From: a virus
DNA length: 64,000 bases
Direction: 5' to 3' (one strand)
Virus record (IMG/VR): IMGVR_UViG_3300005527_000052
Span: 1 to 64,000 of that record
The notes under the pieces were generated by a model. That model ran no database searches and was not told the DNA's origin. It worked only from the letters and a program-made list of their open reading frames with translations. Position 1 is the stretch's first letter. Each line of letters starts with the position of its first letter. Both the position numbers and the translations under genes were made by a program. Positions 38,284 through 46,689 of this stretch are shown here, piece after piece.

Positions 38284-38575
38284 TCTTAACTTTGACGGTA
38301 TTAATGTATATGATGTTCTCCATTTAATACGTTTAGACATGGATGAATTATATTGGAATAATGATAAAAATCAAAGTAGACTATATCATGATTTAGGTTT
38401 TTTGCTTTTGTATGGTATTGAATTACTTGAAAATAATATCAAAATATGGTCTTGGAAATGGTTAAGTAAAAACGGTAAACTGTGTGATTACGTTTATAGT
38501 CCAGACTTTCATTTTTATGATCAAATAAGAGAAGCTGGATGCACGATTAATGACTATCAAATAAAAAGGAGATAA
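38276..38575 (+). CDS. Hypothetical protein
   Basis: 99 residues, Trp/Tyr/Leu-rich helices (VYDVLHLIRLDMDELYW; LGFLLLYGIELLEN; IWSWKWLSKNGKL). No membrane topology is obvious and no family was recognised. SD AAGGAGA lies at its end and serves the next gene. Confidence 0.6.
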   Translation: MNNLNFDGINVYDVLHLIRLDMDELYWNNDKNQSRLYHDLGFLLLYGIELLENNIKIWSWKWLSKNGKLCDYVYSPDFHFYDQIREAGCTINDYQIKRR

Positions 38576-38576
38576 T

Positions 38577-38789
38577 ATGGCAAAGAAAAAGAAACAAGAT
38601 TTAATGACAGATGAACAAGTAGCGATAGTAGTATCTAACGAAGGTTTAGGTTATGCTATAACAGGCTATATGGGATCGGAAAATTTTGAGAATAAAGAAC
38701 TTGCAGAACTTTGGAATCAAGCTAAAGACGTATTAGATAAAATTCAAAATATTCTTGATGAGGCTTGGGTAGAAGGAGACGAGATATGA
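38577..38789 (+). CDS. Small hypothetical protein
   Basis: 70 residues, basic N-terminus (MAKKKKQDL) then acidic helices (LAELWNQAKDVLDKIQNILDEAW). SD AAGGAG upstream; ATGA overlap with the next gene. Confidence 0.6.
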   Translation: MAKKKKQDLMTDEQVAIVVSNEGLGYAITGYMGSENFENKELAELWNQAKDVLDKIQNILDEAWVEGDEI

Positions 38790-39040
38790 TTATTAAAGTT
38801 ACCGGACAAGATATTAAAAAAGCAAATAAAAACAGAAAATCTTGTATTTTATCTTCAAATACTTGTCCTGTTGCTCAGTCTTTAATGAGAGAATTTCCTA
38901 ATTTAAGTATATTAGTTGGTTATGAACATACTCATATAGGTTCAAATATAATTGATAATACAATTAGAATGAAGCGATTTATTGATAAATTTGATAATCG
39001 TAAAAAAGTTAAGCCTTGTAATTTCAGGATTAACGTATGA
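38789..39040 (+). CDS. Small protein of paralogous family A
   Basis: 83 residues from the ATG at 38789 (GGAG upstream). KVTGQDIKKA...CPVAQSL...RMKRFIDKFDNRKKVKPCNFRI parallels the protein at 45575 (KVTQEDI...CPIARAI...RRFIRKFDKDKKSVKPQTFKL), so both descend from one duplicated gene. Function unknown. Confidence 0.65.
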   Translation: MIKVTGQDIKKANKNRKSCILSSNTCPVAQSLMREFPNLSILVGYEHTHIGSNIIDNTIRMKRFIDKFDNRKKVKPCNFRINV

Positions 39041-39222
39041 CAAAAGAAGAAGCAGTAAACTATATTCAAGAAACAAATCGTATGATAGAAGATTGTAGAC
39101 GTAGACAAAGTTATATTAAAGAAATATGCCCTCACGACTGGAGATACGAATATGATCCGGCTGGAGGAACCGATAGCGGTTGTATTTGTATTATTTGTGA
39201 TTGCTGGAAAAAGAATATATGA
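39037..39222 (+). CDS. Small Cys-rich protein
   Basis: 61 residues; helix NRMIEDCRRRQSYIKEI then CPHDW...DSGCICIICDCW, enough Cys/His for a zinc site. Four-base overlaps on both sides. Confidence 0.6.
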   Translation: MTKEEAVNYIQETNRMIEDCRRRQSYIKEICPHDWRYEYDPAGGTDSGCICIICDCWKKNI

Positions 39223-39539
39223 ATATTTTTACTAAAATAAAAGATTGGTGGAAAACTCATTATAGATATTATGCTAAAGTAGTATCGGTGTCAGAAGTTC
39301 CATATTTTGCATATAATGATTTCGCTAAACAATCTTGTATACGAAGAGATTATATCTATGAATTAAAAATAGTCAGGTATGATAAACATTCTAGTCAAGA
39401 TTATCCTATAGGATCAGTTTTTCGAATAAAATTTATCGACGATCCTATTTTTGAAAGACCGGACGATTATAATAAAAAGCCTAAATTATTTGACAAAATT
39501 GTATATTACGATTTAAAATATGCTGAAAGAATTGGTTAA
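39219..39539 (+). CDS. Hypothetical protein
   Basis: 106 residues from ATG 39219 (ATGA overlap). Basic amphipathic N-terminus (MNIFTKIKDWWKTHYRYY), then an alternating beta pattern (YELKIVRY; SVFRIKFIDDP). Unknown. Confidence 0.55.
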   Translation: MNIFTKIKDWWKTHYRYYAKVVSVSEVPYFAYNDFAKQSCIRRDYIYELKIVRYDKHSSQDYPIGSVFRIKFIDDPIFERPDDYNKKPKLFDKIVYYDLKYAERIG

Positions 39540-39568
39540 AATTTTAATTTGGTAAAACAGGAGTTAAT

Positions 39569-39946
39569 ATGACGATAAGTATAATGTTTGTTATGTTTTT
39601 GTCTACTTTTTTTCTTTTAGTTTTAATGTATTTTTGTTTTACTATGGGAGTATATGCCGGTATAGATAAGGAATACAAGTATTCTCTACGAAAGAATCCA
39701 ATAACAAAAGAAGAATTATGGAATCTAGACGTTACGATTGCGGAATTCATTTATCCAAGATTAAAAGAATTTAGAAATACTGCACACGGTATACCTGAAG
39801 AACATATAGATGATATGATTTTTGCTTTTGAAACATATGTACAGCAAGGTTATCCTAAATCTATCAATACTAAAACTAGAGAGGGGCGTAGAATTAGACG
39901 CGGTATGTATCTTTTTTATAAGAATTTTCCAGCTCTTTGGAATTAA
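39569..39946 (+). CDS. Membrane-anchored hypothetical protein
   Basis: 125 residues with one strong N-terminal transmembrane helix (IMFVMFLSTFFLLVLMYF) and a basic soluble C-domain. SD AGGAG upstream. Could act at the cell envelope. Confidence 0.65.
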   Translation: MTISIMFVMFLSTFFLLVLMYFCFTMGVYAGIDKEYKYSLRKNPITKEELWNLDVTIAEFIYPRLKEFRNTAHGIPEEHIDDMIFAFETYVQQGYPKSINTKTREGRRIRRGMYLFYKNFPALWN

Positions 39947-39958
39947 TTAGGGATTTAT

Positions 39959-40210
39959 ATGCCTCTTTATACAGCGTTATGTGAAGTAAATTGTGGTATG
40001 GACCCGGATGGTAATTTTGACATATTTGAACAATATGTAACTATAAATGCAAATGATCCTAGAGACTTTTTAGTCTTGTTAGAGGAAAAATGCGGCTATG
40101 GTTATAGCGTCAAAGAATTATATTCTAATCACAGAATTGAAATTATTCCTAGTGACATAAAAATTAAATGGGATAATAAGGTAATAAATGATAAAATTTC
40201 TAAAAATTAA
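39959..40210 (+). CDS. Hypothetical protein
   Basis: 83 residues, beta-type N-terminus (YTALCEVNCGMDPDGNFDIFEQYVTINA) and an acidic middle. Overlaps the NADAR gene by 23 bases. Confidence 0.55.
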   Translation: MPLYTALCEVNCGMDPDGNFDIFEQYVTINANDPRDFLVLLEEKCGYGYSVKELYSNHRIEIIPSDIKIKWDNKVINDKISKN

Positions 40211-40628
40211 CGAGCCATACGGTTGTTTTTCAAACTTTTCTAGACATAGCGTAAAAACGGCAGACGGTAAGGTATGGCCTAGAAGCGAACATCTATATCA
40301 AGCGTTAAAATTTAACGATGTAGCTGTCCAAGAAGGTATCCGTTCTATTGCGAATCCAAAAGAAGCAAAAGAATACGGTTATCAATTTAAAGATAAACTA
40401 CGGCTAGAGTGGGAAGATGTCAAATATGGCACCATGCTATATGTATGCCGACTAAAATTACTTCAACACAACGATATAATGGACTGTCTGCTATCTACGG
40501 ACGATCAAATGATAGTAGAAAACAGTCTTTTTGATTCAACGTGGGGATGCGGTAAAGACGGTAAAGGATTGAATTTGCTAGGTAAAGTATGGGAAGAATT
40601 AAGATATGAAATTACCAAAAATAATTAA
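40188..40628 (+). CDS. NADAR (YbiA-like) domain protein
   Basis: 146 residues. YGCFSNFSRHSV, WPRSEHLYQALKF and DSTWGCGKDGKGLNLLGKVWEELR are signatures of NADAR. Known members are N-glycosidases and some remove ADP-ribose from guanine, countering DarT-like toxins. A counter-defence role here is inference. Confidence 0.87.
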   Translation: MIKFLKINEPYGCFSNFSRHSVKTADGKVWPRSEHLYQALKFNDVAVQEGIRSIANPKEAKEYGYQFKDKLRLEWEDVKYGTMLYVCRLKLLQHNDIMDCLLSTDDQMIVENSLFDSTWGCGKDGKGLNLLGKVWEELRYEITKNN

Positions 40629-40971
40629 AAAATCAGATATTTATATAAATGAAAATATGGGTAAATATTGTAATGAAAAACTTATCGAGGCAATAAATGA
40701 AATTAATAGTAAAGTAAAAAATGCTACAACTTTTCCGGTTCATATTTTTTTTACATTAAATACTTATTCTAATCAACAATTTCTTAGCGAATTTGACACT
40801 TTGTTTCAATTAATTAATCTTATAAATTCAGCCGGATGGCATTGTTCTATTATGAGAGAACCTTGGAGTGATATAGCTATAAGAGTTTCTATATCTGATA
40901 TAAAATATATAAAACCGGGCTTTATAAAAAAATATTGGTATGGAGTGGAGGTTTTTAATGCAACTAATTGA
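40606..40971 (+). CDS. Hypothetical protein
   Basis: 121 residues with helix-strand order ending LINLINSAGWHCSIMREPWSDIAIRVSIS, similar in pattern to proteins at 35324 and 44366. Overlaps both neighbours. Confidence 0.55.
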   Translation: MKLPKIIKKSDIYINENMGKYCNEKLIEAINEINSKVKNATTFPVHIFFTLNTYSNQQFLSEFDTLFQLINLINSAGWHCSIMREPWSDIAIRVSISDIKYIKPGFIKKYWYGVEVFNATN

Positions 40972-41257
40972 ACTTAACGGTTATTGTAATAGATTAGATA
41001 CTTTGACTGACAGACTTTCATGTAATGATTTTTATCTTAGTGATATGTTTTATAGCATAAATAATAAAAAAGTAAAATTTATCTATCATATAGATCAAGA
41101 AAATAATCTCTTTGTGGGCGGAAAAGAGGGTCGAGGTAATTACATTCAAGAAAACGACGAATTACTTAATTATATTTATCAGGTTGAATCAATAGAAGAT
41201 ATTGAAAAATTTGATAAAATCATCAATATGATAATTTTAAATAAGAAGGAAATATGA
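40958..41257 (+). CDS. Hypothetical protein
   Basis: 99 residues from the ATG at 40958, chosen for GGAGG six bases upstream. Acidic; DQENNLFVGGKEGRGNYIQENDELL in the middle. Unknown. Confidence 0.58.
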   Translation: MQLIELNGYCNRLDTLTDRLSCNDFYLSDMFYSINNKKVKFIYHIDQENNLFVGGKEGRGNYIQENDELLNYIYQVESIEDIEKFDKIINMIILNKKEI

Positions 41258-41514
41258 AAAAAGTAGGAACTAAATTTGTATGCGTTTTTTCTAATATAAA
41301 TATGAATATGTATTTAATAATCTCAAACAAGAAAATACGATCTTTAGACTTTAAAAAAGCTTTTCAAATTTATGCAAAAGATAATGAAATGGATGATATA
41401 GATGAAATCAATAATTGTTACTACGAAGAAGCTTTAGAATATGGATTAAAAAAGTTAAAATATAAAGCACAAGTTTTTGATTTTGATGACGGAGATATTT
41501 TATATGATATCTAA
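41254..41514 (+). CDS. Hypothetical protein
   Basis: 86 residues, N-terminal strand (TKFVCVFSNINMNMYLIISN) and a very acidic remainder (DNEMDDIDEIN; FDFDDGDILYD). SD AAGGA upstream; overlaps next start. Confidence 0.55.
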   Translation: MKKVGTKFVCVFSNINMNMYLIISNKKIRSLDFKKAFQIYAKDNEMDDIDEINNCYYEEALEYGLKKLKYKAQVFDFDDGDILYDI

Positions 41515-41851
41515 ATTTTTCACAAAAATTCGTGATTGGTCAAATTCTTATGGTGATACCTATCATAAAATAGAGCAATATCACTTAGACAAGATGCAAA
41601 AATATCTTTCCGACTTTTCTAAAGTTGAACAAGAGTATATCATCAATTACGGTGATTGGGGACCGTTTAGTTCGCAGCGTATGGAAAATGCGGTAAACGA
41701 AAAACAATTTAAAACCAAAGAAGAAAAGTCTAAATATAGAATACAATTAGTAACTTGCTCTTTAAGATATCGTGTTATGAAATCTAGTCTAAAACTAGAA
41801 CTGACACAATATCAAGATTCTAAAAAATGGTTTAGAACGGAGGTAATATGA
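41504..41851 (+). CDS. Hypothetical helical protein
   Basis: 115 residues from ATG 41504 (GGAG upstream). Helical with NYGDWGPFSSQRMENAVNEKQFKTKEEK; resembles no known family to me. Confidence 0.55.
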   Translation: MISKFFTKIRDWSNSYGDTYHKIEQYHLDKMQKYLSDFSKVEQEYIINYGDWGPFSSQRMENAVNEKQFKTKEEKSKYRIQLVTCSLRYRVMKSSLKLELTQYQDSKKWFRTEVI

Positions 41852-42165
41852 TAAAAATACACAAAGAAATCAAAAAGGCTATTTTAGACCGATACTCACA
41901 TTACGATAAAAAAGATATTGAACTTGTCTATTACAAAAATATAGTTTCTCCGGATATTACTGTTTATATAGTTAAACGAAGATGGTATGATGAAGGGGAC
42001 GATATTTATAGATATGAAGGTGACATAGACTATAATTATGATGAATCATCAGTAGGTATATCTGGAAATACTCTAAAAGAATGTAAAGAAAAGATAAAGA
42101 CTTTACTAAAAGATCATATAAATTATGAACATAATCAAATTAAAAAGTTTATAAGAGAAATATAG
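41848..42165 (+). CDS. Hypothetical protein
   Basis: 105 residues, alternating strand (DITVYIVKRRWYDEGDDIYRYEGDIDYNYDES) then a basic helix. ATGA overlap upstream with GGAGG. Confidence 0.55.
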   Translation: MIKIHKEIKKAILDRYSHYDKKDIELVYYKNIVSPDITVYIVKRRWYDEGDDIYRYEGDIDYNYDESSVGISGNTLKECKEKIKTLLKDHINYEHNQIKKFIREI

Positions 42166-42166
42166 C

Positions 42167-42379
42167 ATGACATTAAATCAACTTATCAAATATTGCAAAA
42201 AGAATAAAATATCGTTTAATAGTGAATTATGTTTAGGACTATCTGATTCTTTTGTTTTACAAGGATTTGAATTCACTAAAGGAGTCATTAAAGGAGAAAA
42301 TATTGAGTGGGATAGCGAATCCAAAAAACAAACAAATATTATTGCTTTTACTAACAAAAGACCAACACATAAACCATAA
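42167..42379 (+). CDS. Small hypothetical protein
   Basis: 70 residues; LNQLIKYCKKNKISFNSELCLG then a beta segment. Starts two bases after the upstream stop, without a clear SD. Confidence 0.5.
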   Translation: MTLNQLIKYCKKNKISFNSELCLGLSDSFVLQGFEFTKGVIKGENIEWDSESKKQTNIIAFTNKRPTHKP

Positions 42380-42388
42380 AAAAGATTT

Positions 42389-42673
42389 ATGATAAAGCAC
42401 ATAAAAACAAAATACAAGACCGTTTTTCAATTAAATTATAGTTTGCATTTGAAAAACGCATATACAGGATGTGGCAAAGGAAAGTGGGACTATAAAAGAA
42501 GACATAGACTCTATCATTTAAATGATAAAATCGCTAAATTAAACATCAAAGAATATTATCAATCTATAGGGAGTATAAAAAGAAAAATAAATTCACTCAA
42601 AAAAGCAAAAATATACGGAAAACCATTATTTAGAAAATTTAAAATCATAGAAAAAATTATAGAAGTAAGATAA
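42389..42673 (+). CDS. Very basic small protein
   Basis: 94 residues with about a quarter Lys/Arg (KGKWDYKRRHRLYHL; GSIKRKINSLKKAKIYGKPLFRKFK). The charge suggests nucleic-acid binding; no fold recognised. Confidence 0.5.
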   Translation: MIKHIKTKYKTVFQLNYSLHLKNAYTGCGKGKWDYKRRHRLYHLNDKIAKLNIKEYYQSIGSIKRKINSLKKAKIYGKPLFRKFKIIEKIIEVR

Positions 42674-42691
42674 TTTAATAAGGATTCTTTT

Positions 42692-42850
42692 ATGCTTCTT
42701 GATGTAATCGCGGTATATTTTTCAATAGGTTTACTTTTTAGTATTATTTATTCTGATACGTTTTTAATTAGACGATACAGGCTTCTTTTTGCTATTAGTT
42801 GTTTATTCATTTGGCCTATATGGTGGTTAATTTACCGATTTAATAAATAA
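42692..42850 (+). CDS. Small two-helix membrane protein
   Basis: 52 residues with two hydrophobic segments (VIAVYFSIGLLFSIIY; LLFAISCLFIWPIWWLIY). SD AAGGA upstream. Its size and topology would suit a holin-like or membrane-signalling role, but nothing specific supports this. Confidence 0.5.
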   Translation: MLLDVIAVYFSIGLLFSIIYSDTFLIRRYRLLFAISCLFIWPIWWLIYRFNK

Positions 42851-42856
42851 TATTCT

Positions 42857-43096
42857 ATGATAAATTTACCAGAAGGTTTTAAAAATAAGATTGTATTAGA
42901 CACCAATATAGTTGATCTGCCTATAGACGTATATTCGGAAATTGCATACGATTTATGGTCTGATAAGGAACTTGGTAACGATGTTTGTTATTATACTTTT
43001 AAAGTAGATAGTGAATATTGTATAAAATATTCTTTATTAAATAATTATCTTAAGAATCTTGGAATAAAAGAATGTTTAATACATCATTCTTGGTAA
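42857..43096 (+). CDS. Small protein of paralogous family B
   Basis: 79 residues. LPEGFKNKIVLDT...E(I)..DLW...YYTFKVD...LKNLGIKECLIHHSW matches the protein at 45323 (LPKGFKNVLVLDT...IFDIW...FYKFTEYD...LQENGVSECYIHNWW). Clear intragenomic duplicates of unknown function. Confidence 0.65.
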   Translation: MINLPEGFKNKIVLDTNIVDLPIDVYSEIAYDLWSDKELGNDVCYYTFKVDSEYCIKYSLLNNYLKNLGIKECLIHHSW

Positions 43097-43117
43097 AGCC
43101 GACTAAAAAACTGTAGA

Positions 43118-43128
43118 CCGAGCGATAT
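43118..43128 (+). promoter_or_regulatory. Isolated GATATAAT promoter-like site
   Basis: GCGATATAATA in the 79-base gap before the gene at 43176, flanked by CCGAC/GTCGG arms. It resembles the right-arm promoters but is not placed for leaderless expression; the gene has GGAGAG. Confidence 0.35.
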
Positions 43129-43175
43129 AATAACGTCGGATCAATATTGGTTTCATGGTAATTCTGGAGAGATTA

Positions 43176-43487
43176 ATGAGGTTAGAAATTAAACAAAATG
43201 GAATATCGCAAGAAGATTTAAACCTTATAGTTGATAAAAGGATTAATATTTTTATAAAAAAAGTAGCGGATATGTCAAATGATCCTAGAGCAAGTTTTGT
43301 TAAAGCGTATTTATTTGATGTACAAGATTCATATACTAAATTTAGATTTGATAGTATTATGGTGCCATTAGTTGAAAGCAAGGGATATTATTTTTATAGA
43401 CGCGGAAGTTGGGTTTTTGTAACAAGAAATAGACTTAATATATTACAAAGATTGTTTTTGTTTTTAGAATGTGCTTATGGTTATTAA
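43176..43487 (+). CDS. Hypothetical protein
   Basis: 103 residues from ATG 43176, chosen for GGAGAG upstream. LNLIVDKRINIFIKKVADMSNDP then KSKGYYFYRRGSWVFVT-like strand-rich end. Unknown. Confidence 0.58.
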   Translation: MRLEIKQNGISQEDLNLIVDKRINIFIKKVADMSNDPRASFVKAYLFDVQDSYTKFRFDSIMVPLVESKGYYFYRRGSWVFVTRNRLNILQRLFLFLECAYGY

Positions 43488-43507
43488 TACCAAACAATGA
43501 TTAGATT

Positions 43508-43849
43508 ATGAGAAAATTAAATACTAAATTTAAAATTTCAGATATGCTACATAACAGAATACGTTGGTTATATAAATTTAGCACCGAATTTCCTATTGAA
43601 TATTGGATTAAAAAATATCCAAATATTACTTTAAAAGAGTACGGTGAATATAGAAAATTTGCAGGCAATCTATATGAGTTTATCTATGATATAGAGGAAC
43701 ATGATGAGGTCAAACAGGAAGAAATATACAAAAGAAGGTTGATTTTTTTCTTGCAAAAACATTATGGAACTAAACACTGGAAAATGCTAGGTTATAAAAT
43801 ATATACTCCTTTATATGATATATTAGAACAGTCGGGAGTGTTTATATGA
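43508..43849 (+). CDS. Hypothetical protein
   Basis: 113 residues, helical and Tyr/Trp-rich (FSTEFPIEYWIKKYPNITLKEYGEY). ATGA overlap with the next membrane protein. Confidence 0.55.
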   Translation: MRKLNTKFKISDMLHNRIRWLYKFSTEFPIEYWIKKYPNITLKEYGEYRKFAGNLYEFIYDIEEHDEVKQEEIYKRRLIFFLQKHYGTKHWKMLGYKIYTPLYDILEQSGVFI

Positions 43850-43995
43850 ATATCGAAGATTTTTTAATTATAATTTTTCTATCTATAGCTGGCGTAATAT
43901 TCGCTTTACTTATGGGATTATTATTTAGCTTGCCTTATCGTAGAGAAAGTATCGGACCCGTGCCTTTTATTCCTTCCAAGAAAGAAAACAAATGA
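43846..43995 (+). CDS. Small single-span membrane protein
   Basis: 49 residues, hydrophobic helix FLIIIFLSIAGVIFALLMGLLF, then a short basic tail. GGGAG upstream; overlaps neighbours by four bases each. Confidence 0.55.
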   Translation: MNIEDFLIIIFLSIAGVIFALLMGLLFSLPYRRESIGPVPFIPSKKENK

Positions 43996-44369
43996 ACTTT
44001 CCTAATTCCATCGAAAAATTTGAAAAGCCCGATTTATTATCAGTTTTATTAGCTGTTCATCTTACGGTAGACGGAGACAAAGGAAGGCCGGTAGAGGATC
44101 AACAGAAAGATGTTGAAACTCTTGAATACGCATTAGCACACTGGAACTATCATCCAAATAATGATTTTTCTTTTTGCGTCAAAAATCTTATCCAATGCAC
44201 ACTAGAACAATATTATAATTCTGAGTGGCACAAAGAAGATATGATGCTTAATATAGAGGGTAAGTTTTTTAGGTGCCGTTGTGGATGTAATTGTTTTAGA
44301 AAATCTAAATTTAATTCTTTTAGATATAAGTGTAATGCTTGTCAAGAAACCTATACGAGCGAAGAATGA
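43992..44369 (+). CDS. Protein with C-terminal zinc ribbon
   Basis: 125 residues; C-terminus FRCRCGCNCFRKSKF...YKCNACQETY has paired CxC and CxxC. N-terminal half has LLAVHLTVDGDKGRPVEDQQKDVETLEYAL. Zinc binding inferred. Confidence 0.62.
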   Translation: MNFPNSIEKFEKPDLLSVLLAVHLTVDGDKGRPVEDQQKDVETLEYALAHWNYHPNNDFSFCVKNLIQCTLEQYYNSEWHKEDMMLNIEGKFFRCRCGCNCFRKSKFNSFRYKCNACQETYTSEE

Positions 44370-44905
44370 AACCAAAAACATTACAAGAAGGTAGAAACAC
44401 CGGACAAATGGTAAACGATTATGCTAAATATACTCGCGGCGAGATATCTTATGATCAACTACATTCTAACATAAGTAAAAGCATGAATTTTGATAAATAT
44501 AAAATCGATAATTTAATCACTCCAACACAAGTTGCTTTAAATATTCATAAACAACAAAATCAAAAATTTGAAATAACCGATAATCAAAAGAAAGATGTAG
44601 AAAAACAAGTAAAAACAATAATAGATTATATTAATACATCTCTTGGTAGTGCTACTCATTTACCAAAATGCATTGCGGAATTTTCTACTACATCTAACCA
44701 AGGCGATGTTGAATATTTTCAGTTTACACAGATTAATAGATATTTTGAGCAAGAATGGTTAAAGGCTATAAAACAATTTACCGATGCAGGGTGGTATGTA
44801 GCGTATCAGATATATGATACCGACACTATATTATTTTATGTTCAGGCCGATCAGTTCCCTTGGATAAATAGAAAAATTTTTAAAAATGGATGGAAATATT
44901 TATGA
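44366..44905 (+). CDS. Hypothetical protein
   Basis: 179 residues from ATG 44366 (ATGA overlap). N-terminal linker with Gln/Asn-rich helices and a C-terminal alpha/beta unit ending IKQFTDAGWYVAYQIYDTDTILFYVQ; same 'GW + strand' ending as at 35324 and 40606. Confidence 0.58.
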   Translation: MKPKTLQEGRNTGQMVNDYAKYTRGEISYDQLHSNISKSMNFDKYKIDNLITPTQVALNIHKQQNQKFEITDNQKKDVEKQVKTIIDYINTSLGSATHLPKCIAEFSTTSNQGDVEYFQFTQINRYFEQEWLKAIKQFTDAGWYVAYQIYDTDTILFYVQADQFPWINRKIFKNGWKYL

Positions 44906-45336
44906 ATAATCGAAAAAAAATGCCTAAAGTCGCAAATATGACTAGTTTAGATATGACGTGTTTTTATTTTTTAGATGCTGTATCAAAATATTCATACACA
45001 GAACAAGAAGAGTGTTATCATAACGGTTCTATTTATAATGAATATCATACTGACTATTTTGATAATAAAGATGAAAATGTTCTTACTACACGAAATTGCG
45101 GATGGTCTGATAGATATGATATTGATTATATTTTAAGAAGTATTCCTAAAAATTATTACTGGACTAAGACTTATAATAAAAAAAGAAATAAACATTATTT
45201 AGTTTTGATGTCTAATCAAGAAAGACAAAAGTTTCAAGTTAAAATAGAAAAAAATATATCTATGTATGATTTAGAACAAAGTCTTTTAAGATTACTATGT
45301 ATGAAAAAAGAAAGCGAAATAAATGCCAAAAAATAA
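44902..45336 (+). CDS. Hypothetical protein
   Basis: 144 residues from ATG 44902 (ATGA overlap). Tyr/Asp/Asn-rich with a charged C-terminal helix (ISMYDLEQSLLRL). Confidence 0.55.
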   Translation: MNNRKKMPKVANMTSLDMTCFYFLDAVSKYSYTEQEECYHNGSIYNEYHTDYFDNKDENVLTTRNCGWSDRYDIDYILRSIPKNYYWTKTYNKKRNKHYLVLMSNQERQKFQVKIEKNISMYDLEQSLLRLLCMKKESEINAKK

Positions 45337-45562
45337 AAAATTACCAAAAGGATTTAAAAACGTATTAGTGTTAGATACAATAGAAGCTAAATTACCAAAA
45401 AAAATAAATGATGAAATTTTTGATATATGGCAATACCATTGCTTAATTAACGATTATTGTTTTTATAAATTTACAGAATATGATGCTGAAGCATATCCTA
45501 ACACATGGAAATATTTACAAGAAAACGGAGTTTCGGAATGTTATATACATAATTGGTGGTAA
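45323..45562 (+). CDS. Small protein of paralogous family B
   Basis: 79 residues, duplicate of the 42857 gene (shared GFKN..VLDT, ...W...., Y.KF, ...G..EC.IH..W). Suggests expansion of a small accessory family in this operon. Confidence 0.65.
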   Translation: MPKNKKLPKGFKNVLVLDTIEAKLPKKINDEIFDIWQYHCLINDYCFYKFTEYDAEAYPNTWKYLQENGVSECYIHNWW

Positions 45563-45574
45563 ACAGGAGTACTT

Positions 45575-45847
45575 ATGATAAAGATAAAAGTTACACAAGA
45601 AGATATTAATTTAGGAGTAGTTAATTTTTCTCATTGCCCAATAGCTAGAGCCATTAATAAAAGTGGCGTATATAGAACTTTGTGTACTGGATTAGAATTT
45701 ATTGTTGTAGAAGAAATTATGACAACTAGACCCGTTATCTATAAAACACCAGAAAGAGCAAGGCGTTTTATAAGAAAATTTGATAAAGATAAAAAGTCTG
45801 TAAAACCTCAGACCTTTAAATTAACAAAAATTCTTAAGGCAATGTAA
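45575..45847 (+). CDS. Small protein of paralogous family A
   Basis: 90 residues, duplicate of the 38789 gene (shared KVT..DI, CP(I/V)A, (R/K)RFI.KFD..KK.VKP). CAGGAG upstream. Confidence 0.65.
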   Translation: MIKIKVTQEDINLGVVNFSHCPIARAINKSGVYRTLCTGLEFIVVEEIMTTRPVIYKTPERARRFIRKFDKDKKSVKPQTFKLTKILKAM

Positions 45848-45852
45848 TATGA

Positions 45853-45924
45853 GGCTCGTTCGTATAGCGGTTATTATCACCGGCTTTGAACCGGTAGAGC
45901 AAAGTTCGAGTCTTTGACGGGCTA
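45853..45924 (+). tRNA. tRNA-Gln (TTG)
   Basis: Acceptor GGCTCGT/ACGGGCT (two wobble pairs), anticodon stem ACCGG/CCGGT with loop CTTTGAA, T stem CAAAG/CTTTG. No CCA. The next ATG is three bases after the discriminator base. Confidence 0.85.
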
Positions 45925-45927
45925 TTT

Positions 45928-46284
45928 ATGCAATATACAAAAGAAAAAATATTAGACAAGTCTCGTTTTAATCCAATGAAAAACAAAGCAAACTATAATC
46001 GTAAAAAATATTATACGACATATAATGATTTAGTATTAAGTTTTAACGATGAAGTAAAAACTTCAAGAGAAGATTTAATAGGATTAATTCTTTGTTATGA
46101 CGACTGTCGAGGCTGTAATACCGCCGTAGATGATTTTGTGAATGATTTAAATAATTTAGGATATAACGTTCAATTAGATGGTTATAATTATATGACGGTC
46201 AGCACTAAACCTTTTAATGATCCTACATTCCTCGATAGATTATTTGTTAAAAATAGAAAAATATACAATGCAAATACTAATTAA
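45928..46284 (+). CDS. Hypothetical protein starting at a tRNA end
   Basis: 118 residues with CYDDCRGCNTAVDDFVNDLNNLGYNVQLDGYNYMTVS. No room for an SD outside the tRNA T arm, so tRNA 3' processing would give a nearly leaderless message. Confidence 0.62.
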   Translation: MQYTKEKILDKSRFNPMKNKANYNRKKYYTTYNDLVLSFNDEVKTSREDLIGLILCYDDCRGCNTAVDDFVNDLNNLGYNVQLDGYNYMTVSTKPFNDPTFLDRLFVKNRKIYNANTN

Positions 46285-46474
46285 ATATTTTTATTGCGAT
46301 TGTGGATATTCTGACGATTCTCATTGTGGTGAAACTGAAGGTTCGTTTACATTTCCGGATGATATAGATCTGTCTAAAATAGAAGATTATTGGTATGAAA
46401 AATATTGTCCTTTTGATAGTAGTTTTATCTCCGCGAATTTTGCGGTGAATAATAAGGATAATCTCCGCAGATGA
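46268..46474 (+). CDS. Small acidic Cys-containing protein
   Basis: 68 residues from ATG 46268. YFYCDCGYSDDSHCGETEG near the start; possible metal site. Overlaps upstream and downstream genes. Confidence 0.5.
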   Translation: MQILIKYFYCDCGYSDDSHCGETEGSFTFPDDIDLSKIEDYWYEKYCPFDSSFISANFAVNNKDNLRR

Positions 46475-46689
46475 ATAATTGTCCAATGTGTAGAGGTTTA
46501 GGACATTTAGAGCCTTTTATTTTTTACGGCGTAAAAGCACAGTCTTATTGTACGCTGTGTAACGGAAGCGGAGAATATAAAGAACAGACAACGCTTGTTC
46601 AACAAGAAAATGATAAAGTATCTAGTATTAAATTAAGTTCTTGGAACTCGCTAAGAATGAATGTTATTGAACCGCCGGACTTAGTATAA
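46471..46689 (+). CDS. Small protein with paired CxxCxG zinc motifs
   Basis: 72 residues; CPMCRGLG ... YCTLCNGSG is the DnaJ-type zinc-knuckle pair. Similar motifs occur at 49283 and, on the opposite strand, 55840. The stop overlaps tRNA-Trp by 15 bases. Confidence 0.65.
   Translation: MNNCPMCRGLGHLEPFIFYGVKAQSYCTLCNGSGEYKEQTTLVQQENDKVSSIKLSSWNSLRMNVIEPPDLV

Noticed and set aside
43089-43140. CCGAC/GTCGG arms around a GATATAAT, looked at as a possible tRNA
   Set aside because: No T arm or anticodon arm can be drawn; kept only as a promoter-like site.
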